Source: Vibrio crassostreae
GTDB lineage: Bacteria > Pseudomonadota > Gammaproteobacteria > Enterobacterales > Vibrionaceae
DNA length: 64,000 bases
Reading direction: 5' to 3'
NCBI RefSeq assembly: GCF_024347415.1
Contig: NZ_AP025477.1
Location: 434,001 to 498,000, forward strand
Made by a program: the position numbers and the translations under genes. Shown here one piece after another: positions 38,460 to 47,880 of this stretch. The notes under the pieces were generated by a model. The model was not told the origin of the DNA. It searched no databases and worked only from the letters and a program-made list of their open reading frames with translations. The number at the start of each line of letters is the position of its first letter. The first letter of the stretch is position 1.

Positions 38460-39491
38460 TTATCTTAGACTGTCGACAATGCGGTTACGAATTTGAATAC
38501 TATTGGGTTCGAGTTGTTCATATAGATGGCTACGCTCTAATACCTCTTTGCTAGGGAAAAGCTCAGGATCATTCTGATATTCTTGAGTGGTCAGGGCTTT
38601 TGCTTTTGAACTTGGAGTCGCAAACCATGACCCCATCGCGTTTTGAGCGGCGATCTCGGGTTGAGTTAAGAATGATAGAATTGTTATCGCTTGTGGAGAT
38701 AGCTCACCGTTGTTAATTGCTGCAATACACTCCAACCATAACGTGGTGCCCTCCTGAGGGACAATATAGGTCCATGAGGCATTAGGGTCGGCATCATTCA
38801 GTACATAGCTGTCACCGGAGTAGCCGTAGGCGAGATCTATATCTGCGAGACGTTCAGGTTGGTGGGTATAGTCAATGACGTATTCGCTACTTTCTATATG
38901 AGGCTTTTGTGCTTGCAGAGTCTTGTAAGCTATGCGTAGTTCTTGCTCGTTATTAGTGAATGGATCAAACCCATTTGCTAGCAACGCGGTACCCACTAGA
39001 TCGGTTGGTTCGTAATACATACTTATGCGACCACTGCTGTTCGTGTCTGGTTCAAGAAGAGCTTTCCAAGAGGTAGGAGGGTTTAATTTGTCACTTCGAT
39101 ATAAGATTCCCGTCGTTCCCCAAGCATAGGGGATGCCATACTCGCCACATCCTTCGACCCACCTTGAATCGATGTTATCCGTAATGGATTGTTGTAACTC
39201 ACTGAGGTTGTGAAACAGGTTCTGCTTGGCTAACGCATTGAGCTTTACACTTTCTATAATCACTAGCTCAAATGCGCCCCGACGTTCGCTTAATAGCACT
39301 TCATCTCTGATCGACTCGTCAGAAAAAAACTGCTGTTTCAAATAAATGCCGTACGTGTCGCTTAGTTCGGTCACGACGCTATCGGATAGAAATTCATCCC
39401 AATTGTAGAGATAAATCTCATCCTGTTGGCTAAAGGCAGTGCCAGTTAAAAAAGATGATGACGCAAGAACTGAAACATAAAATGCTTTCAC
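38460..39491 (-). CDS. NspS-like periplasmic polyamine-binding-type sensor protein
   Basis: A 343-residue protein of the PotD/PotF spermidine/putrescine-binding family, with a signal peptide (MKAFYVSVLASSSFLTGTAF) and the family start EIYLYNWDEFL. No transporter genes are nearby. Instead it lies immediately before a GGDEF-EAL gene. In V. cholerae NspS binds norspermidine and acts on MbaA to control biofilm formation. This pair probably works in the same way. The ligand is not provable from sequence. Confidence 0.82.
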   Translation of the reverse strand: MKAFYVSVLASSSFLTGTAFSQQDEIYLYNWDEFLSDSVVTELSDTYGIYLKQQFFSDESIRDEVLLSERRGAFELVIIESVKLNALAKQNLFHNLSELQQSITDNIDSRWVEGCGEYGIPYAWGTTGILYRSDKLNPPTSWKALLEPDTNSSGRISMYYEPTDLVGTALLANGFDPFTNNEQELRIAYKTLQAQKPHIESSEYVIDYTHQPERLADIDLAYGYSGDSYVLNDADPNASWTYIVPQEGTTLWLECIAAINNGELSPQAITILSFLTQPEIAAQNAMGSWFATPSSKAKALTTQEYQNDPELFPSKEVLERSHLYEQLEPNSIQIRNRIVDSLR

Positions 39492-39809
39492 TGACGGATT
39501 CCTTTCCTACTTTGCTTAACTAAATCGTAGCCCAAATTTTGCGACATAGCTCAAATTTAGGTCTCTAATTTCACTTCAACATCACGCAATGCATCCAGGT
39601 GGAAAAATCCTATAACCTAATTGGAGCCAAAAGTAAGCTTTAGCACAACATCACTACGTTAAATCAAGGGGATATCAACCCTTGACCGATGAAAACACGG
39701 GATTTGTTTGGTTATTAGGTTACTAGTAAATATATATTCAACTACTTGAGCATTTTTTCGTTATTTATGCAATAGTAGGGCATTAATTGAACGATAAGGA
39801 GGTTGGTTT
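39492..39809. other. Divergent intergenic region before the LysE gene
   Basis: About 320 bases with no gene. It holds a perfect dyad TCAAGGG/CCCTTGA at 39664-39685 (8-base spacer), plausible as an operator for either neighbour, and a GGAGG ribosome site for lysE. Confidence 0.5.
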
Positions 39810-40460
39810 ATGGATGCAGGTTTAGTTGGAATTTTTGTTACCGTGGCGATTGCTCACTTTTTGGCGCTATTAAGCCCAGGACCAGATTTTGTGATTGTGG
39901 TGAAGAGTGCTGTTCGAAATAAGGGAAAAAAAGCCCTAGGCGTTGCATTCGGTATTGCCAGTGCGAATGCGGTTTACATTGCTTTGTGCCTAGTTGGCGT
40001 AGGCTCGATTTTGGCAGCATCCGTTTCTATTATGATTGCACTGAAGATAATTGGTGGAGTGTTTCTTGTTTATCTTGCAGTGCAAGCCATAAGAGCGAAG
40101 AAATGTAATTACAATAATATGGATGTTACCGAAGGAGATAGCTTCAACCAAACGACTTTTTTTAAAGAATTCCTCACCGGTTTTCTATCTGGAATCCTTA
40201 ATCCTAAAAACCTATTGTTCTATTTGAGTTTATTCTCTGTGGTATTGAACAAAGATATTGGCTTCATGTTTAAGTTGGGGCTAGGTATTTGGATGACGGT
40301 GGTTGTCTTTATATGGGATGCGGCGATCATCTTCCTGTTATCTGCGCCCAAAGTACGTCAAGAGTTTACGCGTGTTGCTTACTATATTGATAAAGTGACA
40401 GGAGTAATGCTAGGCCTACTTGGTTTGACCATTGTGAAATCTGCGCTAGTACGTCAATAG
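39810..40460 (+). CDS. LysE-family amino-acid exporter
   Basis: A 216-residue inner-membrane protein with about six helices. The N-terminal motif LLSPGPDFVIVVK, the following GKKALGVAFGIASAN and the later GFLSGILNPKNLLFYLSLF are the RhtB/LysE signature. It probably exports an amino acid or related metabolite. The ATG follows AAGGAGG, an unusually good ribosome site. It stands alone. Confidence 0.88.
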   Translation: MDAGLVGIFVTVAIAHFLALLSPGPDFVIVVKSAVRNKGKKALGVAFGIASANAVYIALCLVGVGSILAASVSIMIALKIIGGVFLVYLAVQAIRAKKCNYNNMDVTEGDSFNQTTFFKEFLTGFLSGILNPKNLLFYLSLFSVVLNKDIGFMFKLGLGIWMTVVVFIWDAAIIFLLSAPKVRQEFTRVAYYIDKVTGVMLGLLGLTIVKSALVRQ

Positions 40461-40748
40461 GTTCAATTTGAGTCATCATTGCTGAGTAACTTCACGTTTG
40501 TGGCACGATACAATGCTTATGTGCCGCGAATGTGCGTATGTTTCCTACCTTGTCTGATACGTTTTATCTAGTGCTTGCCCGATATTAAACCTTCTGCTTC
40601 ATCCACCAATTCTTTTCATAACTCTTTGTTTATCTTTCCTTACTCTTCAAATAACTATTAATAAAATTTCTGTTGAAGACTTGTAGCACAGTGTATTTGT
40701 GCTTATTGTAGGCACAATATTTATCCGATCTCAAAGCTAGGAAACATT

Positions 40749-41549
40749 GTGAATTTAGAGATATATCAAGTGGATTCGTTCACAACTCAAGCTTTTAAAG
40801 GAAACCCCGCAGGGGTCTGTATTTCCAAAGAGCCATTGGGTGAGTCGTTAATGTTTTCAATTGCTGAAGAGATGGCTGTATCCGAAACGGCTTTTTTGTC
40901 ACTTAACACTATGACACTTAAATGGTTCACTCCAGAAGTAGAAGTGAAGCTGTGTGGGCACGGTACACTGGCAACCGTTCATGTGATGAAAGAGCAAGGT
41001 CTGCTCAACACAGGGGGTAGGGTCATATTTAATACCTTATCTGGGGAGTTGTCTGCCGCAGTTTGTGAATCGTCTATTGAGCTTGATTTCCCTAGTACAC
41101 AGTTATCATTGTTTACTGAGCCTAACCTCCTGTTGCTCGAACATCTTGGTTTAGAGTCGAACCAAGTCGTTTCATTCCGAGAGTTTGATTCTAAGCAGTT
41201 AATCGAAGTGACTGACGAACACGTGTTGTTGGCGCTTGCACCCAACTTTGATGCTTTGAAAGGCATGAAGGGGCGAGGTGTTGTAGTGACGGCACTGTCG
41301 TCGAACCCTGAGCTCGACTTTGTTTCTCGTTACTTTGCACCTTGGGTGGGCGTTAATGAGGACCCTGTTACTGGCTCAGCGCATTGCGCACTCACGCAGC
41401 ATTGGGCTGAGAAGTTAAACAAACGCAGTTTCAGTGCCTATCAGGCATCACGCCGTGGTGGCCACATGTCGACTGAACTATTAGATAACGGACGCATAAA
41501 GTTAATTGGCTCTGCTACGACTGTGATCAGTGGTGTGTTAAAAGTTTAA
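40749..41549 (+). CDS. PhzF-family isomerase-like protein
   Basis: A 266-residue protein of the PhzF/DAP-epimerase fold. The family landmarks are FKGNPAGVC near the start, MAVSETAFL with its catalytic Glu, LCGHGTLA and NEDPVTGSAHCAL. Many PhzF paralogues outside phenazine clusters have unknown substrates, and no phenazine genes are near. The start is GTG after a purine-rich stretch. Confidence 0.88.
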   Translation: MNLEIYQVDSFTTQAFKGNPAGVCISKEPLGESLMFSIAEEMAVSETAFLSLNTMTLKWFTPEVEVKLCGHGTLATVHVMKEQGLLNTGGRVIFNTLSGELSAAVCESSIELDFPSTQLSLFTEPNLLLLEHLGLESNQVVSFREFDSKQLIEVTDEHVLLALAPNFDALKGMKGRGVVVTALSSNPELDFVSRYFAPWVGVNEDPVTGSAHCALTQHWAEKLNKRSFSAYQASRRGGHMSTELLDNGRIKLIGSATTVISGVLKV

Positions 41550-41652
41550 GGCGTTATTGGCTGTATCTGTTTCAGCTCATCAAGTGCGTTCGTTCGATTA
41601 TTGATGATTGAATTAAACGGCTAGGGCGTAAGTTATTATTGAAGGAATCACT

Positions 41653-42156
41653 GTGTCAGCGTTTTATCTATCTCAAGTCTTAGTCGCCATTGCGATTTGC
41701 TTTGATCTTCTGTCATTCCAGTTCAAGGAAAGGAAGAAAATCGTCACGTGTTTGTTCTTTGCGGGCGTGCTAATTTCAAGTCACTTTATTTTATTAGAGC
41801 AGTGGACGGCGGCAAGCTTAATGACGATTGCTACGATTCGTTATTTGACGAGTGTGTTCTCTACCTCGTCTAAGTTTAAGTATTTGTTCTGTTCGATGTC
41901 TGTGGTGGCGACTGCGGTAACGTACTCTGGGCTGACCAGCATATTGAGTTGCTTTGCCTCTGTGTTTCAAACCTTTGCTGCGTTTAATAAGGATGACCGT
42001 CGATTAAGAGAGCTAATGATCATCGGAACCAGCTTTTGGTTGATCCATAACTATCTGGTTGGTTCTCCAACGGCGGTGCTGATGGAAGCGTTGTTTATTT
42101 GCAGTAACCTGGTTGGCTATTACCGTTTTTACTTCAAAAAGAATGCGATAGCTTAG
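41653..42156 (+). CDS. YgjV-like inner-membrane protein
   Basis: A 167-residue protein with five or six predicted membrane helices (for example VLVAIAICFDLLSF and TSFWLIHNYLVGSPTAVLME) that resembles the YgjV family. The start is GTG at 41653, with GAAGGA upstream. The function of the family is not known. Orientation and spacing allow joint transcription with the cupin gene. Confidence 0.75.
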   Translation: MSAFYLSQVLVAIAICFDLLSFQFKERKKIVTCLFFAGVLISSHFILLEQWTAASLMTIATIRYLTSVFSTSSKFKYLFCSMSVVATAVTYSGLTSILSCFASVFQTFAAFNKDDRRLRELMIIGTSFWLIHNYLVGSPTAVLMEALFICSNLVGYYRFYFKKNAIA

Positions 42157-42223
42157 AGTTTTAGCCTGCTGTAACGCAATAAAGTCTACCGCATGACTAT
42201 GATTCAAGAATTAGGAGAGCTCG

Positions 42224-42538
42224 ATGCCAAATATCTACGCTGATATCCCATCATCGTTACCCAATGAGGTGTTCACAGATATCATTAGTAATGACAATGT
42301 TCGAATTGAGCGAATCCTGTCACATGGACACAGCTCCCCAGAGGAAGGTTGGTACGACCAAGACGAACACGAGTGGGTGATGGTGATCGAAGGGCAAGGC
42401 GTCATCGAGTTTGATGATGGACGTGTTGTTACCTTGTCTAAAGGGGATTACATCAACATTGCTGCGAGAGAAAAGCATAAGGTGATTGGTACGGTGGAAA
42501 ACGTTGTGACGATCTGGTTGGCTGTATTTTATCGTTGA
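42224..42538 (+). CDS. Cupin-domain protein
   Basis: A 104-residue single cupin barrel. The first cupin motif (DEHEWVMVIEGQGVIEFDDG) and second motif (KGDYINIAAREKHKV) are visible, with His and Glu residues that may bind a metal. Proteins of this size are often small isomerases or sensors. There is a good GGAGAG site before the ATG. The function is unassigned. Confidence 0.82.
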   Translation: MPNIYADIPSSLPNEVFTDIISNDNVRIERILSHGHSSPEEGWYDQDEHEWVMVIEGQGVIEFDDGRVVTLSKGDYINIAAREKHKVIGTVENVVTIWLAVFYR

Positions 42539-42629
42539 ATCTCTTTGTTCTAGAATCGACTCATTTAGAGAGCGCTTAGGGGCAATACGGTACTTGTCCA
42601 ATACACTAAATACATGAAAGGATTATGTC

Positions 42630-43094
42630 GTGGTTAGAATTAGAAATTACCAACCTAGTGATAACAAAGCGTTATGGGAGATTTATTTTCATACCGTCCG
42701 TAACATCAACGTTCGCGATTACTCTCAAGAACAAGTCGAGGCTTGGGCACCAAGTGATTTTGATTCGGAACTGTGGGACAAATGTCTTCGCCGTATACAG
42801 CCCTTTGTGGCCGAGTTAGACGGGCGCGTTGTTGGCTATACTGACTTGCAACCCAATGGCTTGATTGACCATTTTTTCTGTCACCATGAATATCAAGGAA
42901 AGGGGGTAGGAAGAGCTTTGATGGAGCATGTATTTTCAGTCGGCAGAGTTCGCGGTGTTTCTCGATACTTCTCAGAGGTGAGTATTACCGCCAGACCTTT
43001 CTATGAACATCTTGGATTCAAGGTTGTGAATGAGCAAGAAGTTGACATGCGAGGCGTAAAACTGACGAATTACGTGATGGAGAAAGTAATCTAA
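42630..43094 (+). CDS. GNAT-family N-acetyltransferase
   Basis: A 154-residue acetyltransferase. The acetyl-CoA loop is HEYQGKGVGRALMEHV and a C-terminal beta-bulge follows (TARPFYEHLGFKVV). The start is GTG, 7 bases after AAAGGA; an ATG 5 bases upstream is out of frame and too near the site. The substrate is unknown. Confidence 0.88.
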   Translation: MVRIRNYQPSDNKALWEIYFHTVRNINVRDYSQEQVEAWAPSDFDSELWDKCLRRIQPFVAELDGRVVGYTDLQPNGLIDHFFCHHEYQGKGVGRALMEHVFSVGRVRGVSRYFSEVSITARPFYEHLGFKVVNEQEVDMRGVKLTNYVMEKVI

Positions 43095-43191
43095 TAGCCT
43101 GAGCTAACCATCAATAGTGTTGGCGGCTTCGAGTTATGTGCATCTTTATTGGTCTAATCTAAACTAATAAAGACTACATGGAGTGTGGCTC

Positions 43192-43392
43192 ATGAATATT
43201 GTACTTAGTAATAAGATCCTCGTCTTAATTTCCTCTCTCTCATTGGCAGCAGGGATATTGGCTTTGAAGTTCGGCTTCGAAGGGCTATTCCCGATCTTTG
43301 TCGTCGTTATTTCTTTCTTTTCTGTCGTTATCAATCTGTATTTGTTGTGTATCAGTCGAGAAGAGAAAGATGTCTCCGATTCCTATCAGTAA
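43192..43392 (+). CDS. Small two-helix membrane protein
   Basis: A 66-residue protein with two hydrophobic helices and a charged tail (SREEKDVSDSYQ). I chose the ATG at 43192 because GGAG lies 8 bases before it; an in-frame GTG at 43183 overlaps that site. No family is recognised. Confidence 0.6.
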   Translation: MNIVLSNKILVLISSLSLAAGILALKFGFEGLFPIFVVVISFFSVVINLYLLCISREEKDVSDSYQ

Positions 43393-43589
43393 GCGAATAC
43401 AGCTCGTCCCGAAGCATTAACCAAAGGGTTTGAAAAACATAAGAAATAACCGACATGAATGACCGGATTTTATTTCTCATAATTCTCAAATTTGCGACAT
43501 TTGTTGGTGGGTTTTTTACCATGTTCTTAAGAACTTTTTCCGGGTTGCATATAGTATGCAGGCTGATTTAGTTTAATTAAGGAATCCAA

Positions 43590-43886
43590 GTGGGAATAGA
43601 AGCTTTGGCGTTTGTAATGGACGCTTTAATCACGGCATGTTGCATGTACATTGCGTCGAAAATGTCATTCGTTGTTGCCGACTTTAAATCCCTCCTTACC
43701 ATCGCTGTTATCGTTGCTCTAGTGTCGTTGATTCCAACTGTAGGGTGGGCTCTCGGGTTGATCCTTTTTGTATTCCTTCTCGGGAAGGCAACACACGCGA
43801 GTATTGGTGACTGTATTTGGGTAGTGGTGTTTACCAAGGTCGTGTCGATGGCGGCTTTTTTGATATTCGGACGTTTGTTTGTCTAG
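43590..43886 (+). CDS. Small hydrophobic membrane protein
   Basis: A 98-residue protein with three predicted membrane helices and no recognised domain. The start is GTG with AAGGA about 6 bases upstream. The composition is clearly that of an integral membrane protein, which supports a real gene. The function is unknown. Confidence 0.6.
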   Translation: MGIEALAFVMDALITACCMYIASKMSFVVADFKSLLTIAVIVALVSLIPTVGWALGLILFVFLLGKATHASIGDCIWVVVFTKVVSMAAFLIFGRLFV

Positions 43887-43947
43887 CTGTACACGCAAAA
43901 GAAAGTTCGCCTTCTTTGATGACGAAACTCAGTTATCTCTAAACACG

Positions 43948-43976
43948 AAAAGGGTGCGAACGAGTCACACCCTTTA
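43948..43976 (-). terminator. Terminator of the fasciclin gene
   Basis: AAAGGGTG (43949-43956) pairs perfectly with CACCCTTT (43968-43975) around an 11-base loop. T residues follow on the minus strand. It lies about 40 bases after the fasciclin stop. Confidence 0.75.
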
Positions 43977-44015
43977 AAGAATTTTTGAAGGCTTAACACT
44001 GGCTTTACCCATTGA

Positions 44016-44513
44016 TTATTTTGGTAGCAGTACCGCATCAATAACATGGATGACACCATTGCTTGCTTCAACGTCTGGCATCACGACTTTAGCTTTGTTG
44101 ATCATCACACTGCCATGATCAATCCCTACCATTACAGCTTCACCTTGGACTGTGACTGCGCTGTTCAGTTTCATTACTTCAGCCGCCATAATTTTCCCAG
44201 GTACGACATGATAAGTCAGTACTGCGACTAACTTGTCTTTATTCTCTGGTTTCAACAGCATATCGACCGTTCCCTCTGGCAATGCTGCAAAAGCCTCATC
44301 GGTTGGAGCAAAAACGGTAAATGGTCCGTCGCCTTTCAATGTATCTACTAAGCCTGCTGCTTTTACCGCCGCAACTAGGGTGGTGAACGAGCCGTTTTCT
44401 GCTGCCACATCAACGATGTCTTTCTTCATACCGTGATGATTCGCGTGAGCGAAAGCTGTGAAAAGAAGTGTTGCGAACAGTACTGACAGGGTTTTGCTTA
44501 AGTGATTAAACAT
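44016..44513 (-). CDS. Secreted fasciclin (FAS1) domain protein
   Basis: A 165-residue exported protein with a signal peptide ending near TAFAHA and a single FAS1 domain. The H1 motif ([15 protein letters not shown]), the YH motif (TYHVVPG) and the H2 motif ([13 protein letters not shown]) are all present. FAS1 proteins usually mediate adhesion or bind small ligands. It is transcribed alone from its own promoter and divergent from the DUF2860 gene. Confidence 0.9.
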   Translation of the reverse strand: MFNHLSKTLSVLFATLLFTAFAHANHHGMKKDIVDVAAENGSFTTLVAAVKAAGLVDTLKGDGPFTVFAPTDEAFAALPEGTVDMLLKPENKDKLVAVLTYHVVPGKIMAAEVMKLNSAVTVQGEAVMVGIDHGSVMINKAKVVMPDVEASNGVIHVIDAVLLPK

Positions 44514-44704
44514 ATTGTAGTCCTTTGAGTTTGTCTGTTATTTCCGAGAGGTATTACGAAAGCCTAAAAGCGATAGATCAACTTATTGCACCCTCGTGAC
44601 ACTTACTTCAACTGCCAAAGTCATCAGATGGATAAAAAATCCATGTTAAATACTTGTTGTAGTTGCATTTTGATACTTATAGTTAGTGGGTGATTATTCA
44701 AATA

Positions 44705-45700
44705 ATGGATGTGAATATGAGGTTTGCTTTACCAGTTGTATTTTCTGCATTGGCTTCAATGCCTGCTTACAGTGGCCTTGCTCCAAGTGAAGGTTTCAGC
44801 GGTAACTTCAGTGTTTTGGCCGGTTTCTACTCTGACAGTAGTAATTTGAGTACTGAACAAGATTCGAATCAAGCAACCAACACTGAGGAAGGGAATAGCG
44901 AAAAGCAAGGGTTACTCGGCTTTTTGGGTACCGTTCAATATACTTTTGGTGAATCGCTGACTCACCAAGTGTATGCAGGTACGACACGAGAGGATATTGC
45001 AACAGGTACCATCGCGTTTGAGATTGGTTACAGACATCAACTTTTAGGTGGCACCATATTGGATTTTTCTGTTCTTCCTACGCTTATCTCAGGTAAGGCT
45101 TGGTCTGATCCTTACGCGGTTGGCGTTAATCGAAATGAAACTGATGTCAAAGGTAATGTAGGGCGATTGCAACTAACTAATATCGGTGGAACTGCCTTCC
45201 AAACGGATTTTGCTATCGGGGAATCCGATGTTGATGATGAATTGTCAGGTACACAAAGCTTGTCAGCACAGGACGCAGCGCTACTCGATAGGGAAAGAAC
45301 CTATGTGTATGCCAAAGCAGGATATCGATTCATACTGCCAAATCAAACCGGCCTGTTAGTGCCTTCTATGGTGTATTTTCATGCAGATGCGGAAGGAGAT
45401 GCGCTAAGTTTTGACAGCTACGGTATTGAACTGAATTACGCGAAGAGAATTGGTCGCCATGGTTTTGTGGTCACATTAGATGCCAGTGATCGTCAGTATG
45501 ATGAAGCAAACCCGATTTATGGAAAAACTCGTGAAGAGAACGAATATGGCGCCTTCTTAGCGTATGAATTTGGCGGATTGATGGGTTATGAAGATTGGTC
45601 GTTTATTACTTTACTTGGTTTAAGAAGCATAGATTCAAACATCGACTTCTATAACTCTGAACAGGTACTCGCGAGCGTCGGTGTCGACTATAAGTTCTAA
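44705..45700 (+). CDS. DUF2860-type outer-membrane beta-barrel-like protein
   Basis: An exported protein of about 330 residues with a signal peptide (MRFALPVVFSALASMPAYSG). It contains alternating aromatic-rich beta strands and ends in Phe (VGVDYKF), the mark of an outer-membrane barrel. I recall the family as DUF2860. Three starts are possible: GTG 44690, ATG 44705 and ATG 44717. The last gives the cleanest signal peptide. The function is unknown. Confidence 0.78.
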   Translation: MDVNMRFALPVVFSALASMPAYSGLAPSEGFSGNFSVLAGFYSDSSNLSTEQDSNQATNTEEGNSEKQGLLGFLGTVQYTFGESLTHQVYAGTTREDIATGTIAFEIGYRHQLLGGTILDFSVLPTLISGKAWSDPYAVGVNRNETDVKGNVGRLQLTNIGGTAFQTDFAIGESDVDDELSGTQSLSAQDAALLDRERTYVYAKAGYRFILPNQTGLLVPSMVYFHADAEGDALSFDSYGIELNYAKRIGRHGFVVTLDASDRQYDEANPIYGKTREENEYGAFLAYEFGGLMGYEDWSFITLLGLRSIDSNIDFYNSEQVLASVGVDYKF

Positions 45701-45861
45701 AGATTAGATATTCCGAAGCTTTGTATAACGCTAAGATTTCGTTGGGTTTATTATCTGTTTAATTATTTCGAGCACTTATAATCTTAAAGGTTGTAGGTGC
45801 TCGTTGCTATCCGTAATATGAAAGTCGTTCAGTTAAAAAGATCAGATAGTAAGGAAGCGCT

Positions 45862-46356
45862 TTGGAAATACAAATTAGACACCTAGAACTCACCGACAAC
45901 CAAGATATTTTTGATATTTATCGTCATCCATCAGTATCAGAAAACACCTCACAAAAGCCTTTTCTTAGCTCTGATCAAGTGGAACGATTGTTTGGTCACT
46001 CAGACCATTTCACTTTAGTCGCAGAAGTGTCAGGTAAAGTAGTGGGCCATATTACTTTATTCATGACCACCAAGGTAAGAGACAGGCACTGCGCTGGTCT
46101 TGGTATTGCTATTCACCCGGATATGCATGGTAAAGGGGTCGGTAAGGCGTTAATGCAAGAAGCGATCAATCAGGCGGATAACTGGCTTAACCTCGTGCGT
46201 CTTGAGTTAGAGGTTCATGCTGACAACCACGCCGCTATTGCTTTGTATGAACGTGTAGGTTTTCAGTTAGAAGGCACAAAAAGGCTCAGTACGTTCAAAG
46301 GCGGTAAGTACATCGATATGTTACTAATGTCGAGAATACGACCAGATTACCTTTGA
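45862..46356 (+). CDS. GNAT-family N-acetyltransferase
   Basis: A 164-residue acetyltransferase with the CoA-binding motif HPDMHGKGVGKALMQEA and the C-terminal motif ALYERVGFQLEGTKRL typical of the family. The likely start is TTG at 45862, 6 bases after AAGGA; no other in-frame start lies near. The substrate is unknown. Confidence 0.87.
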   Translation: MEIQIRHLELTDNQDIFDIYRHPSVSENTSQKPFLSSDQVERLFGHSDHFTLVAEVSGKVVGHITLFMTTKVRDRHCAGLGIAIHPDMHGKGVGKALMQEAINQADNWLNLVRLELEVHADNHAAIALYERVGFQLEGTKRLSTFKGGKYIDMLLMSRIRPDYL

Positions 46357-46441
46357 TATCGAGCTAAATCGGTTTTTACTATGTTACTGATTAATTGATT
46401 AGTGAAATTTACGCAGAGCTGTGTATAGTAGCAACCGTTTG

Positions 46442-46508
46442 CTTCGTATAACCCCAATGATATGGTTTGGGGGTCTCTACCAGCTCCCTCAAAGTGCTGA
46501 TTACGAAG
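46442..46508 (+). promoter_or_regulatory. Adenine-sensing purine riboswitch aptamer
   Basis: The sequence matches the purine riboswitch fold. P1 is CTTCGTA (46442-46448) with TACGAAG (46502-46508). P2 is CCCCAA with TTGGGG, and its loop contains TGATATGG. J2/3 is TCTCTACC, and the P3 loop CCTCAAA keeps the CC that kisses the P2 loop. The base that pairs with the ligand, position 74 in standard numbering, is U (GCTGAT before TACGAAG), which marks adenine rather than guanine binding. P3 has one mismatch. The element lies about 105 bases upstream of an adenine deaminase-like gene, as in the known V. vulnificus add riboswitch. Confidence 0.93.
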
Positions 46509-46587
46509 GGTTTAGATCACAATTGTGTTCTTACTCTTTGTAATAGCGTTCAAGAAAACCTCCTGTCTATTATTTAGAGTAAGTGCG

Positions 46588-46609
46588 CACCTAAAATCCA
46601 TAGTAGGTG
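46588..46609 (+). promoter_or_regulatory. Hairpin hiding the ribosome site of the deaminase gene
   Basis: CACCTA (46588-46593) pairs with TAGGTG (46604-46609), which contains the ribosome binding site (AGGTG) 5 bases before the ATG. This is the expected translational switch of the adenine riboswitch upstream: ligand binding should free the site. Confidence 0.7.
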
Positions 46610-46613
46610 AAAT

Positions 46614-47627
46614 ATGAACGCATTTATTCAAGGGCTTCCAAAAGTAGAGTTGCATTTACACATTGAAGGCTCACTCGAACCTGAGTTGCTTTTTCAACTC
46701 GCTCAACGCAACGGCATTGAGCTACCTTACTCATCCCCAGAGCAGTTAAGGCGCGCATACCAATTTGATGACTTGCAGTCGTTTCTGGATATCTATTATC
46801 AAGGTGCAGATGCGCTTCGCACTGAACAAGATTTCTATGACCTAACATGGGCGTACTTAGAGCGCTGTAAGGCTGATAATGTTATTCACACCGAAATCTT
46901 CTTTGATCCTCAGACACATACTGATCGTGGTATTGCATTCGAACCAGTAATTAACGGCATTTATCGTGCACTAGAACAGGGGCAAAAAGAGCTGGGTATT
47001 ACCTCTCAAATTATCGCCTGTTTCTTGCGTCACCTATCTGAAGAGCGCGCCATTCAAACGTTCGCCGATGTGTTAAAACATCAAGATAAGATCGTCGGGG
47101 TTGGGTTGGATTCTTCTGAATTAGGACACCCACCAGAGAAGTTCAAACATGTATTCCAACAAGCGAAACAAGCGGGTTTCTTAACGGTGGCACATGCAGG
47201 GGAAGAAGGTCCTGCTCAAAACATTGTGGATACGATTGAAATGCTTAGCGTGAGTCGAGTGGATCATGGTGTGCAGTGCATGACAGATGACGCTTTAATC
47301 GTCGAATTGATTGAGACCAAAATGCCGCTGACCGTGTGTCCATTGTCTAACATCAAATTACGAGTGTTTGATGTAATGGAAGAGCACAACATTGTCGAAC
47401 TGTTGAGGAAGGGTGTCGCTGTAACCATAAACTCTGATGACCCAGCGTATTTTGGTGGCTACATGTCGGATAACTTCAACGCAGTGAGCCAAGCTCATGA
47501 GATGACGAAGAAAGAACTGGCACAGTTTACTTTGAATGCGATTGACGCGAGCTTTATCGAAGAGTCATTGAAGCAGCTATATCGTGAGCGTGTTCAAGAC
47601 TACCTTTCTAAAGCCGATTCTGAATAG
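46614..47627 (+). CDS. add: Adenine deaminase (adenosine-deaminase fold)
   Basis: A 337-residue metal-dependent deaminase. The zinc motif is VELHLHIEGS (His14, His16). True adenosine deaminases carry Asp at the next position (H-x-H-x-D-G), which contacts ribose. The Glu18 here, the HPPEKF segment and VTINSDDPAYFGGY resemble the adenine deaminase branch (yeast Aah1 and Pseudomonas type). I therefore predict adenine to hypoxanthine. The gene is often annotated add in Vibrio. The adenine riboswitch directly upstream supports adenine as the substrate. A terminator follows at 47677. Confidence 0.88.
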   Translation: MNAFIQGLPKVELHLHIEGSLEPELLFQLAQRNGIELPYSSPEQLRRAYQFDDLQSFLDIYYQGADALRTEQDFYDLTWAYLERCKADNVIHTEIFFDPQTHTDRGIAFEPVINGIYRALEQGQKELGITSQIIACFLRHLSEERAIQTFADVLKHQDKIVGVGLDSSELGHPPEKFKHVFQQAKQAGFLTVAHAGEEGPAQNIVDTIEMLSVSRVDHGVQCMTDDALIVELIETKMPLTVCPLSNIKLRVFDVMEEHNIVELLRKGVAVTINSDDPAYFGGYMSDNFNAVSQAHEMTKKELAQFTLNAIDASFIEESLKQLYRERVQDYLSKADSE

Positions 47628-47676
47628 TCTCTAGTTTAGACTTCGGCAATAAAAACTCTGTAGCTTAGAGTCTTAT

Positions 47677-47705
47677 AACGACCGACATATGTTGGTCGTT
47701 TTTAT
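47677..47705 (+). terminator. Rho-independent terminator after the deaminase gene
   Basis: AACGACCGAC (47677-47686) pairs with GTTGGTCGTT (47691-47700) with one G-U pair and an ATAT loop, followed by a T run. Confidence 0.88.
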
Positions 47706-47880
47706 ATTGCTTCTACGCAATTCTTAGGTAAGAAGTAACCTAACTGACTAAGAAGTATGATTTTATTTTCCGAAAAACATCTCGTCTTAGCGGTAATGAA
47801 CTACCTTTAGAAGGAGTGAAAAATGCAGCACTAACGCTGTATAACGTGAACATAGCGATTGTCGGAGGAGGAATACACCG

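Noticed and set aside
40749..41549. Phenazine biosynthesis
   Set aside because: The PhzF-like gene stands alone with no other phenazine genes nearby.
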